Shown: positions 7,972 to 16,749 of the stretch, one piece after another
Numbering within the stretch: the first letter of the stretch is position 1
Layout: every line of letters starts with the position of its first letter
DNA from: Hyphomicrobiales bacterium
GTDB lineage: Bacteria; Pseudomonadota; Alphaproteobacteria; Rhizobiales; Beijerinckiaceae
Assembly (NCBI GenBank): GCA_027483795.1
Contig: JAIXTT010000013.1
Span: 43,169-107,168 of the forward strand
Length of the DNA stretch: 64,000 nucleotides
Direction: 5' to 3'
Translations under genes and position numbers: made by a program
The notes under the pieces: generated by a model
Told to the model about the DNA's origin: nothing
The model's database searches: none
What the model saw: only the letters and a program-made list of their open reading frames with translations

Positions 7972-8964
7972 TCACTTCAGCTTCATGATCCGCTTGGCTT
8001 CGCCGGAGAGGATCGTTTCCCGGTTCGCGTCGCTCGTCTGCAGCTGCTTCACCTTCTCCACGCAATCGAGATTGCCCATGTCGAAGGGGTAGTCGCTGCC
8101 GAGCAGGACGTGGTCCGCGCCGAACGTGTCGACCACGTAGCGCAGCGCCGGCTCGAAATGCAGGATCGTGTCGAAATAGAACCGGCGGATCGAGTCCTCC
8201 GGCTTCGACTTGAGCCGCACCTTGCCTTCCGGCCGCACGTCGAAGCCGTGGTTCATCCGGCCCGTCTGGAAGGGCAGGAATCCGCCGCCGTGCGAGAGGC
8301 AGATCTTCAGGTTCGGATGCCGCTCCAGCACGCCGCCGAAGACGAGCGAGGACGCCGCCACCGTCGTCTCCAGCGGATTGCCGATCAGGTTCTTGAAATA
8401 GAAGTTCTTGAAGCGGTCGCCGCCCATGACCTTCTGCGGATGGATCAGAATGAAGGCCCCGAGTTCTTCGGCGACCGCCCAGAGAACGTCGAAGGACGGG
8501 TCGTCGAGATTCTTGCCCTCGATATGCGAGCCGATCTGCGCGCCCTTGAGGCCGAGCGTCGTCATCGCCCGGCGCAGTTCCGCGGCGGCCGCGGCGGGAT
8601 CCTGCATGGGCAGGGTCGCGATCGCGGAGAACTTGTCGGGATACTGCTTCACGAGAGCCGCGAGTTCGTCGTTCTGGACGACGGCGAGCGCGGTCGTGAC
8701 CTTCGCATCGAGGTCATAGAGGAAGGTCTGCGGGCAGACGCTCAGCACCTGCATGTCGACGCCGCCTTCCTGCATGTGGCGGAAGCGGACGTCGAGGTCC
8801 CAGCCGCCGCGCGGGAAGGGGCGCTGCACGATGTGGCCGACCTGGAGGACGCCGCCCTCCGCGTCCACCTCGCTGAGCGTCGGCCCGACCTCCGGAGCCA
8901 CCTGCCGCATCCGCTCCATCATCTTCTCGGTGAGGATATGGGCGTGCACGTCGATCGTACGCAT
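7972..8964 (-). CDS. ACMSD-type amidohydrolase (amidohydrolase 2 family)
   Basis: A 330-residue TIM-barrel metal hydrolase/decarboxylase. The N-terminal HAH metal motif is in TIDVHAHIL. A central His is in AFILIHPQK, another in LSHGGGFLP, and the C-terminal metal Asp in LLGSDYPFDMG. This set matches the aminocarboxymuconate-semialdehyde decarboxylase / gamma-resorcylate decarboxylase branch, whose members remove CO2 from aromatic or muconate-type acids. It is the last gene downstream of a minus-strand tctC-tctB-tctA set, 28 bp after tctA, so it probably acts on what that transporter brings in. Simple hydrolases also occur in the family, so the reaction is uncertain. Confidence 0.85.
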   Translation of the reverse strand: MRTIDVHAHILTEKMMERMRQVAPEVGPTLSEVDAEGGVLQVGHIVQRPFPRGGWDLDVRFRHMQEGGVDMQVLSVCPQTFLYDLDAKVTTALAVVQNDELAALVKQYPDKFSAIATLPMQDPAAAAAELRRAMTTLGLKGAQIGSHIEGKNLDDPSFDVLWAVAEELGAFILIHPQKVMGGDRFKNFYFKNLIGNPLETTVAASSLVFGGVLERHPNLKICLSHGGGFLPFQTGRMNHGFDVRPEGKVRLKSKPEDSIRRFYFDTILHFEPALRYVVDTFGADHVLLGSDYPFDMGNLDCVEKVKQLQTSDANRETILSGEAKRIMKLK

Positions 8965-8992
8965 GGCGTTCAGTCCTTCTTGCTTTTCGGAT

Positions 8993-10504
8993 TTACGAGC
9001 GGCCCGGAAACGCGGGGCCGGAGAAGCGACGGCGCAGGACGCCGTAGAGGGGAGCGGCGAGCGAAAGGATCACCGCAACTAGGAGGATCGCGGACAGCGG
9101 CCGCTCGACGAAGATCGACGGGCTGCCTTCCGACAGCATGAGCGCCTGACGCAGCGAGGTTTCCATCAACGGAGCGAGCACCAGCGCCAGCACCAGCGGA
9201 GCGCGGGGCAGGTCGACCTTCAGCATCACATAGCCCAGCACGCCGAAGCCGATCGCGAGGCCGACATTGAAGAGGCTGAGGCTCGTCGCATAGGCGCCGA
9301 CCAGCGAAAAGACGAGGATGCCCGGCGCGAGATAGGCGTAGGGAATGCGCAGCAGCGCCGCGAAAAGGGGCGCGAGCGGCAGGTTCATGATCAGCAGGAT
9401 CACGTTGCCGATGAACATGCTGGCGATCAGGCCCCAGACCAGGTCGGCCTGTTGCGTCATCAGCATGGGACCCGGCCGGATGCCCTGAAGGACGAGCGCC
9501 GCGAGCAGAACCGCCGTCGAGGCCGATCCGGGAATCCCGAGCGCGAGCATCGGCACCAATGCGCCGTGCGCGGCGGAATTGTTGGCCGATTCCGCCGCCG
9601 CGACGCCGTCGAGCGCGCCCTCCCCGAAACGTTCGGGATGCCTGCTGAACTTCTTCTCGGCGACATAGGCCATCAGCGAGGCGACGGTCGGTCCCGCGCC
9701 GGGCATTACGCCCACGAAAAAGCCGATCAGGCCCCCGCGCACGATCGCCATGCGCGACTCCGCCCATTCGGTCGTGGTCAACCAGAGATCGCGCAGCCGC
9801 GTCTTCATCGGCTCGGCGTGTTTCGTATTCTCCAACGAGGCGAGGACCTCCGCGATCCCGAACAGGCCGATCGCGACCGGCAGGAAGTCGATGCCGTCGA
9901 GCAGTTCCTGCGAGCCGAAGGTCAGTCGCGGCCGCCCCTCGATGGGGTCCATGCCGATGAGCGCGATCAGCAGGCCGAGCACGGCCGCGAGCAGCGCCTT
10001 GAGCACCGAGCCGGACCCCATGCCCGCCGTGGCGGTGATCCCCAGCAAGGCGAGCAGGAAATATTCGGGCGCGGAGAATTTGAGCGCGAAGGCCGCGAGC
10101 GGCGGCGTGACGAAGACCAGCGCCGTCACCGCGCCGACGCCGGCGACGAAGGATCCGATCGCGGAAATGCTGAGCGCCGCGCCCGCGCGGCCCTTCTTGG
10201 CGAGTTTGTTGCCGTCGAGCGCGGTCATCACGCTCGCCGCCTCGCCGGGCACGTTGACGAGCACCGAGGTGAGCGTGCCGCCGTACATGCCTCCGTACAT
10301 GATGCCCGCAAGCATCATGATCGCGGTCGCGGGCTGCATGCCGAAGGTGACGGGCAGCAGCAGCGCCATGCCCGCGGAAGGGCCGATGCCGGGCAGCGCC
10401 CCGATGATCTGCCCGAGGCAGACGCCGACGAAGATGAACAGGAGATTCGTCGGCGTCAGCGCCAGTTCGAACCCGCCCCAAAGGGCCGTGAGAATCTCGG
10501 CCAT
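8993..10504 (-). CDS. TctA-family large membrane subunit (TTT system 2)
   Basis: A 503-residue polytopic membrane protein with GALPGIGPSAGMALLLP, GMYGGTLTSVLVNVPGE, GVMPGAGPTVASLMAYVAEKK and ALGIPGSASTAV, the paired TctA signatures. It differs from the other two TctA proteins here at these motifs (for example TLTSVLVNVPGEAAS in place of [15 protein letters not shown]), so it belongs to another subgroup. It lies 15 bp after tctB and 28 bp before the amidohydrolase. It is the substrate channel of the system. Confidence 0.92.
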   Translation of the reverse strand: MAEILTALWGGFELALTPTNLLFIFVGVCLGQIIGALPGIGPSAGMALLLPVTFGMQPATAIMMLAGIMYGGMYGGTLTSVLVNVPGEAASVMTALDGNKLAKKGRAGAALSISAIGSFVAGVGAVTALVFVTPPLAAFALKFSAPEYFLLALLGITATAGMGSGSVLKALLAAVLGLLIALIGMDPIEGRPRLTFGSQELLDGIDFLPVAIGLFGIAEVLASLENTKHAEPMKTRLRDLWLTTTEWAESRMAIVRGGLIGFFVGVMPGAGPTVASLMAYVAEKKFSRHPERFGEGALDGVAAAESANNSAAHGALVPMLALGIPGSASTAVLLAALVLQGIRPGPMLMTQQADLVWGLIASMFIGNVILLIMNLPLAPLFAALLRIPYAYLAPGILVFSLVGAYATSLSLFNVGLAIGFGVLGYVMLKVDLPRAPLVLALVLAPLMETSLRQALMLSEGSPSIFVERPLSAILLVAVILSLAAPLYGVLRRRFSGPAFPGRS

Positions 10505-10519
10505 GCGAACCTCCCGCCG

Positions 10520-10972
10520 TCAGATCCCGAAGGATCCTTTCGGGAAGGCGATGTCGAGCCATTCCACGAAGACCAGATGAACGACCGCGACCGTCACGGC
10601 CGCGGCGGCGAGGCTCGGCAGCAGGGGACGCCGCTGCACCACGAAGAGCAGGATCGCCATCAGCGGCAGGATCGAGCCGACGAGACCGACCAAGGGCATC
10701 AGGAGCGGCACGGTCGCGAGCGCCGCCACCGCGACGGCGATCCGGCCGAGCGCGCCCGGCTCGGCGTCAGGTTCGGTGTCCTCGCTCCGCCCGCGCAAGG
10801 AGGCGACGAGCAGGGCGAGGGAGAGACCGGTCGACGCCGCCGCAACCCAGAAGATCGCGAAACCGGAGCCCGGGGCGAAATCGCCCCAATAAGGGAGCTT
10901 TCGTCCCGCCACGAAGGTCGTGGCGGAGACGGCCAGCATCGCGAGGGCGACGGCGACGTCGGAACGTTTCAT
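10520..10972 (-). CDS. TctB-family small membrane subunit (TTT system 2)
   Basis: A 150-residue membrane protein with four predicted hydrophobic segments (VAVALAMLAVSATTFVAG, FAIFWVAAASTGLSLALL, IAVAVAALATVPLLMPLVG, SLAAAAVTVAVVHLVFV). A charged cytoplasmic loop rich in Asp/Glu follows the second segment. It sits between tctC (10-bp gap) and tctA (15-bp gap), the standard TTT order, so the assignment rests on both topology and context. Confidence 0.83.
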   Translation of the reverse strand: MKRSDVAVALAMLAVSATTFVAGRKLPYWGDFAPGSGFAIFWVAAASTGLSLALLVASLRGRSEDTEPDAEPGALGRIAVAVAALATVPLLMPLVGLVGSILPLMAILLFVVQRRPLLPSLAAAAVTVAVVHLVFVEWLDIAFPKGSFGI

Positions 10973-10982
10973 CGCGGCAGGA

Positions 10983-11999
10983 TCACTGCGGGGCCTTGGC
11001 GAGACCGATCTCCGACAGCACCGCGTGATGCAGCTTGTGGAGTTCGGCCATGTGAGCCACCGCCCGCGAGGCCGGGACGACCTCGGAGCGCAGATACATC
11101 TCGCGCACCATGGCCTTCCAAGCGTCCGTGGCGACGAGCTTCTGAATCGCGTCGTCCCAGAACTTCACGATGCCGGGATCCGCGCCGGGAGGAGCCGCGA
11201 GGCCCCAGGCCTGACCCCACACCACGTCGAAGCCCTGCTCCTTCGCGGTGGCAAGATCCTTGAATTCGGGCTCCGTGCGCCGCGTGTTCGACAGGATCGC
11301 GACGAGACGCGCCTTGTTGGTCTGCGCGAGGGGAAGCGCTTCGCTGGGCGTCATCACGATCATGTCGACATTGCCGCCGAGGAACGCCGCCTGTGCTGCG
11401 CCGCCGCCGTCGAAGGGCACGTAGTTGAACTTCACGCCGCCCGCCTTCTCGACGAGGGCGGTGACCATGTGGTCGGTCGAGCCCGCCTGCGCGCCCGCGA
11501 CCTTCACGCTCCGTTCGCGCTGCTTCGCCGCATCCACGAGTTCCTTCATCGTCTTGGCCGGATGATCCGGACGGACGGCGAGGATCAGGTCGCCCTGAAT
11601 GAACATCGAGATCGGGACGATCTTGTCGTAGACGGTCGGCAGACCCTGCGTGATCGGCGTGGTCAGGATCGGCTGCGCGATGCAGAGCACCGTGTTGTCG
11701 TCGCCGCGCTTGTTGAGCACGAAATTCGCCGCCGTCATCCAGCTGCCGCCCGTGCGGTTCTGCACCACGAGCGGATTGGTGACGATCTTTTCGTCGGCGA
11801 GGATCTTGGCCGCACGCCGCATCAGCACGTCGGGCGTGCCGCCGGGGCTGGTGCCGGTCGTGATCTCGATCGGGCCGGTCGGAACCTTCGCGGCCTGAGC
11901 CAAGGCCGAAGCGGGAAGAGCCGAGGCCAGCGCGATCCCGGCGCTCGCCAGCAGCATCGATCGACGGGTCGGGCCCGTCGGATTCTTCGGGAATTCCAT
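10983..11999 (-). CDS. TctC/Bug-family solute receptor (TTT system 2)
   Basis: A 338-residue binding protein, first gene of the minus-strand tctCBA-amidohydrolase operon. The signal region PTRRSMLLASAGIALASA with an ALA cleavage region has the twin-arginine pair followed by hydrophobic residues, so Tat export is possible; Sec export cannot be excluded. The body has the Bug layout: IEITTGTSPGGTPDVLMRR, VVQNRTGGSWMTAANF and VPFDGGGAAQAAFLGG. The ATG at 11999 is chosen because GGAGGA lies 6 nt before it; an upstream GTG would put that Shine-Dalgarno inside the gene. The gene is divergent from a GntR regulator, with a palindromic operator candidate between them. Confidence 0.88.
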   Translation of the reverse strand: MEFPKNPTGPTRRSMLLASAGIALASALPASALAQAAKVPTGPIEITTGTSPGGTPDVLMRRAAKILADEKIVTNPLVVQNRTGGSWMTAANFVLNKRGDDNTVLCIAQPILTTPITQGLPTVYDKIVPISMFIQGDLILAVRPDHPAKTMKELVDAAKQRERSVKVAGAQAGSTDHMVTALVEKAGGVKFNYVPFDGGGAAQAAFLGGNVDMIVMTPSEALPLAQTNKARLVAILSNTRRTEPEFKDLATAKEQGFDVVWGQAWGLAAPPGADPGIVKFWDDAIQKLVATDAWKAMVREMYLRSEVVPASRAVAHMAELHKLHHAVLSEIGLAKAPQ

Positions 12000-12036
12000 C
12001 GTTTCCTCCACCTGCGACTTGTTTTTTGTCGTTATG

Positions 12037-12050
12037 ACGTCTTAAGACGT
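12037..12050. promoter_or_regulatory. Candidate GntR operator
   Basis: A perfect 14-bp palindrome, ACGTCTTAAGACGT, lies in the short AT-rich gap between divergent tctC (system 2) and the gntR gene. Its core GTC-TTAA-GAC has the GT...AC ends typical of GntR/HutC-family operators. The position fits control of both genes by the adjacent regulator. Confidence 0.55.
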
Positions 12051-12117
12051 ATTACGAAGCTTGGTGGTCCGACGGGATCGTGTCAAGCGCATCCGAGCGG
12101 CCATGGAAGAGTGCCCG

Positions 12118-12912
12118 ATGAGCGGTTTCGGCATCGAACTTCCTCCTCTTCACGGAACGCCGAGCACGCCGCTCTGGCTTCAGGTGAAGCATGCGCTGCG
12201 CGACCTGATCACCTTCAACATGAAGCCCGGCGACCGCATTCCGTCCGAAGTCGAGATCGGGCAGGCCTATGGTCTGTCGCGGATCACCGTCCGGCAGGCC
12301 GTTTCCTCGCTCGCCGACGAGGGTCTGCTGCAGAAACAGCAGGGCAGGGGCACTTTCGTCCTCGCGCAACGGCTTGCCGAACCGCTGACGGATACGGAAC
12401 ATTTCCTCCGCTCCGGCTTCGATGCGGTCGATCCCGATCAGGTGCGCCTCTACAGTGCGGAAACGGTCGAGGGCCCGGATTGGCTCGCCGCGAAGTTGGG
12501 CCTGCGCTCGGGCCCGGAACTCGTCCACAAGATCCGGAAGCGGCTTCACTTCGAGGGCGAGGTCGCGGCCTTCCGGACCAGCTTCATCCCCGCACGGCTC
12601 GCGCCGCAGCTGCTCGAACTCGACCTCGCTCGGCCGCTGCACGAGCTCGTCGCCGAACAGGGCGGCGGTGAGGCGACCGAGGCCCTCGAATCGATCGAAT
12701 TCATCGTCGCCGACGATTTCCGCGCCGAAATGCTGGGCGTGAAGGTCGGTCGGCCGCTGATCCTCGTGGAGCGGATCGTGTTCGGCGCGAACGGCGACGG
12801 GCTCGAATGCGCGCGTGCCTATTTCCGGGCCGACCGTTTTCGCTTCCAGCACAGGCTGCGCCGCAGCTTGCCGGAATCTGCGATGCGCTCCGCAGAGACC
12901 TTGATGACGTAG
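12118..12912 (+). CDS. GntR/HutC-family transcriptional regulator
   Basis: About 264 residues. The N-terminal winged helix begins at WLQVKHALRDLITFNMKPGDRIPSEVEIGQAYGLSRITVRQAV and ends with the wing LLQKQQGRGTFV, the exact GntR signature. The C-terminal half (LESIEFIVADDFRAEMLGV, PLILVERIVFG, ARAYFRADRFRFQ) is a UTRA/HutC-type ligand-binding domain. ATG 12118 is preferred because GGAAGAG precedes it; ATG 12103 and a TTG at 12061 are in frame upstream. It is flanked by two TTT operons and two dehydrogenase genes. Repression relieved by the imported compound or a derivative is the expected mode. Confidence 0.85.
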   Translation: MSGFGIELPPLHGTPSTPLWLQVKHALRDLITFNMKPGDRIPSEVEIGQAYGLSRITVRQAVSSLADEGLLQKQQGRGTFVLAQRLAEPLTDTEHFLRSGFDAVDPDQVRLYSAETVEGPDWLAAKLGLRSGPELVHKIRKRLHFEGEVAAFRTSFIPARLAPQLLELDLARPLHELVAEQGGGEATEALESIEFIVADDFRAEMLGVKVGRPLILVERIVFGANGDGLECARAYFRADRFRFQHRLRRSLPESAMRSAETLMT

Positions 12913-12973
12913 CAGAATGCATCAATAAATCCGATAGGAGAAAGCAGGAAAGATAATTTCAGAGGGATGAGAC

Positions 12974-12988
12974 CGACGCTTAGCGTCG
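12974..12988. promoter_or_regulatory. Small inverted repeat before the dehydrogenase/TTT operon
   Basis: CGACGCT-T-AGCGTCG, two 7-base arms around one T, lies 34 bp before the Gfo/Idh/MocA gene. It has the shape of an operator and weakly resembles the GntR palindrome at 12037 (a CG-CTTA-CG arrangement). It could equally be a short terminator stem for gntR. Confidence 0.3.
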
Positions 12989-13022
12989 CAAACAATCACC
13001 AAGAAGACTTCGGGAAGGAAAC

Positions 13023-14090
13023 ATGGACAGGATCGACGTCGCCGTCATCGGCACGGGCTGGTGCGGTGGAATTCGGGCGGAAACGCTCGCCGTCAACCCG
13101 ATGCTCAGGCTCCACATCGCGGAAATTCGGCCTGATCGGCTGAAGGAAGTCGCGGAGAAAACGGGCGCGGCCACCGCGACCGCGGATTATCGGGACATTC
13201 TCGCCGATCCGGCGGTGCGCGCCTGCTATGTCTGCACGACGCCCGAGAGCACGCATTATCCGATCGCCAAGGCCTGCCTCGAGGCGGGCAAGAGCGTGCT
13301 GCTCGAAAAGCCGATCGCCATCTCGCTCGACGAGGCCGACGAACTCGCCGCGCTGGCGCGCCGCAAGGGCCTGAAATTCACGATCGGCTATTCGCAGCGC
13401 TTCAACGGCAAATACGCCTATGCGCGCAAGAAGATCCAGGACGGCTCGCTCGGCGAGCCCGTGAGCTGCCTCGTCTCGCGCCACATCACCCGGGGTCTCG
13501 GCGACAAGATCACCGGTCGCGGCCGGCTCTCGCCCGCGGCGATGGAGTGCACGCACGATCTCGACTTCCTGCTCTGGTGCCTCGAGCCCGCCAAGCCCGT
13601 GCGCGTCTACAGCCAGGGCGTGCGGCGCGTGATGTATCCGAAGAACGGCGCCTTCGATCAGCAATGGATCACGGTGACGCTCGACAACGGCGTCGTCATC
13701 GTCGTCGGCGGCGGCTGGATCCTGCCCAAGGGCTATCCGAACTTCTCCTCGACCTGGATCGAGATCATCGGCTCCGAGGGCGCGCTGATCATCGACGATA
13801 CCCATCGCGACATCTGGCTGAACACGGTGGAGGGCGGCTCGGTGTTCCCGCTGTCGACCATGCCCGGCGAGCAGGTCGAGCACACCTATGCCGGCGGCAT
13901 GGGTCCGGAGACGATGTATTTCCTCGACTGCGTCGTGAACGACAAGCCGGTGCTCGTGACGCCGGAAAGCGCGCGCAAGACGATGGAACTCTATCTCGCC
14001 GCCGACCTCTCGGCCGAAATCGACGAACCCGTCGATCTGCCCTTGTCCAACGCCCATGCGGCCCGCATCGCGGAGATGGTGAAGCAATGA
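13023..14090 (+). CDS. Gfo/Idh/MocA-family oxidoreductase
   Basis: A 355-residue NAD(P)-dependent dehydrogenase. The N-terminal Rossmann fold has IDVAVIGTGWCGG and the cofactor-domain motif LLEKPIA. GYSQRFNGKYAYARK and ECTHDLDFLLWCLEP supply the catalytic-region residues of the C-terminal beta-sheet domain. The family oxidises sugars, inositols and related polyols, or reduces biliverdin-like substrates. ATG 13023 follows GGGAAGGAA. It overlaps the next gene, a paralogous dehydrogenase, by four bases (ATGA), so the two are coupled and may act in sequence or as a heteromer. The substrate is unknown. Confidence 0.87.
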   Translation: MDRIDVAVIGTGWCGGIRAETLAVNPMLRLHIAEIRPDRLKEVAEKTGAATATADYRDILADPAVRACYVCTTPESTHYPIAKACLEAGKSVLLEKPIAISLDEADELAALARRKGLKFTIGYSQRFNGKYAYARKKIQDGSLGEPVSCLVSRHITRGLGDKITGRGRLSPAAMECTHDLDFLLWCLEPAKPVRVYSQGVRRVMYPKNGAFDQQWITVTLDNGVVIVVGGGWILPKGYPNFSSTWIEIIGSEGALIIDDTHRDIWLNTVEGGSVFPLSTMPGEQVEHTYAGGMGPETMYFLDCVVNDKPVLVTPESARKTMELYLAADLSAEIDEPVDLPLSNAHAARIAEMVKQ

Positions 14091-15211
14091 CCCGCGTCAA
14101 GGATCGCAAGGAACTCGGAATCGCCATCATCGGTGCGGGTCGCGTCGGGCTCTTCCGGGGCGGCACCGCCTCGCTGCACCCGTCGGTGGGCTGGATCGGC
14201 ATCGCCGAGAAGAACCACAATCGCGGCGCCTTCGTCGCCGAGAAGATCGGCGCGGATTTCGTCACCGCCGACTATCGCGAACTGCTCGCGCGGCCGGAAG
14301 TGAACTGCGTGATCGTGGCCACCGACGAGCATCTGCACGTCGATCCGATCCTCGAAGCGCTGAAATACGGCCATCCGCTGCTGATCGAGAAGCCGCTCGC
14401 CACCACGCTCGCGGACTCGCAGCGCGTGATGGACGCCATCGAGAAGGCGGGCGTGGACGCCGTCGTCGGCTACACGCAGCGCTTCCGCCGCAAATGGATC
14501 AGCGGCAAGGAGAAGGTGGCGCAGGGCGCGCTCGGCGACGTGACGCTCGTCAGCTCGCGCGCCTTCATGAACAGGCTCGTCGCGATCGACAACTACAAGC
14601 GGACCGACGATCCTTCGACCATCTCGCCGATGGTGATCTCGGGCACGCACGCGCTCGACGTGACCATGTGGTATCTGGAGAAGAAGAAGCCCGTCGAATG
14701 CTATGCGCGTTCGATCGACAAGGTCTTGGGGCCGCTCTATCAGGGCATCGACGCCACGGCCGGCATGATCATGTTCGAGGACGGCACGATCCTCCATCTG
14801 AACATCTCCTGGGCCCTTCCGGTGAATTGGCCGGGCGCGGTCTACAGTCTCGAAATCGGCATCGTCGGCACGACGGGCGTGCTCACCATCGACGACACGC
14901 ATCGCGACATGGTCATGGCCGTGGCTCAGGCCACGAACGAGGGCTATGCGCCCGACCAATCGCGCCTCGTCGACTTCCTCGGCAGCTATCCGCCGGGGGA
15001 TCTCGCCTTCGGCGAGCTCCACGGCCCCATGGCCGAGGAGACCAACGCCTGGATCAGCCGCGTCTCGACCGGGATCAAGAACCATGCGGCGACCGCGGCG
15101 GAAGCCCATAATCGCCTGATGCTGACCAAGGCCCTCGATCTCTCCGCCAAGCGGGGAACGGCGATCAAGCTGCCGCTCGACGCCGAGGAGGAACGACGTC
15201 TGCTGGGTTGA
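14087..15211 (+). CDS. Gfo/Idh/MocA-family oxidoreductase (second copy)
   Basis: A 374-residue relative of the preceding protein with LGIAIIGAGRVGLFRGG at the nucleotide-binding turn, LLIEKPLATTLADS, GYTQRFRRKWISG and SGTHALDVTMWYLEKKKP. Both proteins share a late IDDTHRD element, pointing to a common ancestor, but sequence elsewhere has clearly diverged. Its start overlaps the stop of the first dehydrogenase. It precedes the third tctC, and such pairs next to a carboxylate-type transporter suggest catabolism of a polyol acid or sugar acid. That is inference only. Confidence 0.87.
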   Translation: MTRVKDRKELGIAIIGAGRVGLFRGGTASLHPSVGWIGIAEKNHNRGAFVAEKIGADFVTADYRELLARPEVNCVIVATDEHLHVDPILEALKYGHPLLIEKPLATTLADSQRVMDAIEKAGVDAVVGYTQRFRRKWISGKEKVAQGALGDVTLVSSRAFMNRLVAIDNYKRTDDPSTISPMVISGTHALDVTMWYLEKKKPVECYARSIDKVLGPLYQGIDATAGMIMFEDGTILHLNISWALPVNWPGAVYSLEIGIVGTTGVLTIDDTHRDMVMAVAQATNEGYAPDQSRLVDFLGSYPPGDLAFGELHGPMAEETNAWISRVSTGIKNHAATAAEAHNRLMLTKALDLSAKRGTAIKLPLDAEEERRLLG

Positions 15212-15283
15212 GTGTCGACGGATCGAAACGTTCACGCCCAAGACGAGCGAACAAGCTCGCGGGGTTCCAAGGGAGGAAAGACC

Positions 15284-16276
15284 ATGACGATGAATCGCAG
15301 AAACTTTCTTGCGGCCGCCGCGGCCTCGATGGCTGCGGCGCCGGCCTTCGCGCAGTCGGGGGCGACGAACTGGCCGAACCAGCCGATCCGCATGATCGTG
15401 CCCTTCGCGCCCGGCGGCGCGTCGGACTTCACGGCCCGGCTGATCCAGCCCGGCCTCTCGGAATTCCTGAAGCAGAACGTCGTGGTCGAGAACCGCGGCG
15501 GGGCGGCGGGCAATCTCGGCATGGACGCCGCGGCCCGCGCCGCACCGGACGGCTACACCGTCTTCCTCGGCAATGTCGGCACGCTCGCGATCAACCCGTC
15601 GATGTTCAAGGACCTGACGGTGAAGCCCGAGCGTGACTTCCAGCCCGTCTCGCTGGTGGTGACGACGCCCGGCCTGTTCATCGCGCATCCGAGCTTCCCG
15701 CCGAACAACGTCAAGGAATTCATCGACTACGTGAAGAAGCAGCCGCCCGGCGCGATCAATTTCGCGTCGCCGGGTTCGGGCAGCCTGAACCGGCTCGAAA
15801 TGGAGAATTTCGCGCGCGAGGCCGGGCTGCAGATGACGCACATCCCCTATAAGGGCGGTGCGGGCCCCGCGGTGACCGACGTTCTCGCCGGCCATGTGCC
15901 GACGATGTTCGTGACGATCTCCTCGGCGATCCAGCATGTCCGTTCGGGCCGGCTCAAGGCCTACGGCATCACCACCTTCGAGCGTTCGCCGCAGCTGCCC
16001 GACGTGCCGACCATGTCCGAGCAGGGCTTCAACAAGAAGGGCAGCAGCTCCTGGCAGGGCCTCTGCGTCCCCGCCAAGACCCCGCGCCCCATCGTCGAGA
16101 AGCTGCATGCGGGCATTCAGCATGCCCTCTCCGACGCCACGGTCCGCAAGCGTCTGGAAGACGGCGGCGTCTATCCGATGAACAGCAAGAGCTCGGAAGA
16201 GTTCGCGACCTTCATGAAGGAAGAGACCGAGCGTTGGGGCGAGATCATCCGCCTGACGGGTGCGCAGCCCGACTGA
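15284..16276 (+). CDS. TctC/Bug-family solute receptor (TTT system 3), Tat-type signal
   Basis: A 330-residue receptor. The N-terminus MTMNRRNFLAAAAASMAAAPAF has a twin-arginine motif (NRRNFLA) and an AFAQ cleavage site, so Tat export is likely. The mature part starts IRMIVPFAPGGASDFTARL and contains VVVENRGGAAGNLGMDA and IPYKGGAGPAVTDVLAGHV, classical Bug features. ATG 15284 follows GGGAGGAAAG. It lies 29 bp before tctB. It is close in style to the receptor at 1195 and more distant from that at 10983. Confidence 0.9.
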   Translation: MTMNRRNFLAAAAASMAAAPAFAQSGATNWPNQPIRMIVPFAPGGASDFTARLIQPGLSEFLKQNVVVENRGGAAGNLGMDAAARAAPDGYTVFLGNVGTLAINPSMFKDLTVKPERDFQPVSLVVTTPGLFIAHPSFPPNNVKEFIDYVKKQPPGAINFASPGSGSLNRLEMENFAREAGLQMTHIPYKGGAGPAVTDVLAGHVPTMFVTISSAIQHVRSGRLKAYGITTFERSPQLPDVPTMSEQGFNKKGSSSWQGLCVPAKTPRPIVEKLHAGIQHALSDATVRKRLEDGGVYPMNSKSSEEFATFMKEETERWGEIIRLTGAQPD

Positions 16277-16304
16277 GATCCTGATCGCCCGGGGGAGGAT
16301 GCCG

Positions 16305-16748
16305 ATGAGATTGACCGCCAACACCGCCTCCGGGCTCCTCTTCGTCGCGGTCGGCGCCTTCGCGTTGTGGTACGGCTGGAGATATCCGGTCGGCACCGCG
16401 GCGCGGATCGGCGCCGGCTATTTCCCGAAGCTGGTCAGCGGCCTGCTGATCTTCATCGGCATTCTCGTCTTCCTGCGGGAATGGTGGGGCGAACGTGAAG
16501 CCCTCGTGGCGGGCCGCATTCGGCCCGCCGTCGCGATCCTGAGCGGCGTCTTCGGGTTCGGGCTGCTGCTCGAGCGGGCCGGGTTCATTCCCGCCGCGCT
16601 GCTGCTGGTCTTCGCCGCGAGGCTCGCGGACGACGATTTCGATCTGAAGGAAGTCCTCATGCTGTCGGCGGTTCTGATCGTCGGTCTCGGCGCGATCTTC
16701 TGGTACGGCCTCGGCCTGCCGTTCTCCCTCCTGCCGTTCGGTATCTGA
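16305..16748 (+). CDS. TctB-family small membrane subunit (TTT system 3)
   Basis: A 147-residue membrane protein with hydrophobic stretches ASGLLFVAVGAFALWYG, LVSGLLIFIGILVFL, VAILSGVFGFGLLLE and a C-terminal pair, the four-helix TctB layout. GGGGGAGG at 16291-16298 is spaced correctly for the ATG at 16305 and too close to the ATG at 16299. It ends one base before tctA begins. Confidence 0.84.
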   Translation: MRLTANTASGLLFVAVGAFALWYGWRYPVGTAARIGAGYFPKLVSGLLIFIGILVFLREWWGEREALVAGRIRPAVAILSGVFGFGLLLERAGFIPAALLLVFAARLADDDFDLKEVLMLSAVLIVGLGAIFWYGLGLPFSLLPFGI

Positions 16749-16749
16749 C

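Noticed and set aside
8970..10562. 530-codon minus-strand frame over tctA
   Set aside because: Out-of-frame shadow of the TctA gene; Arg/His-rich, no membrane segments.
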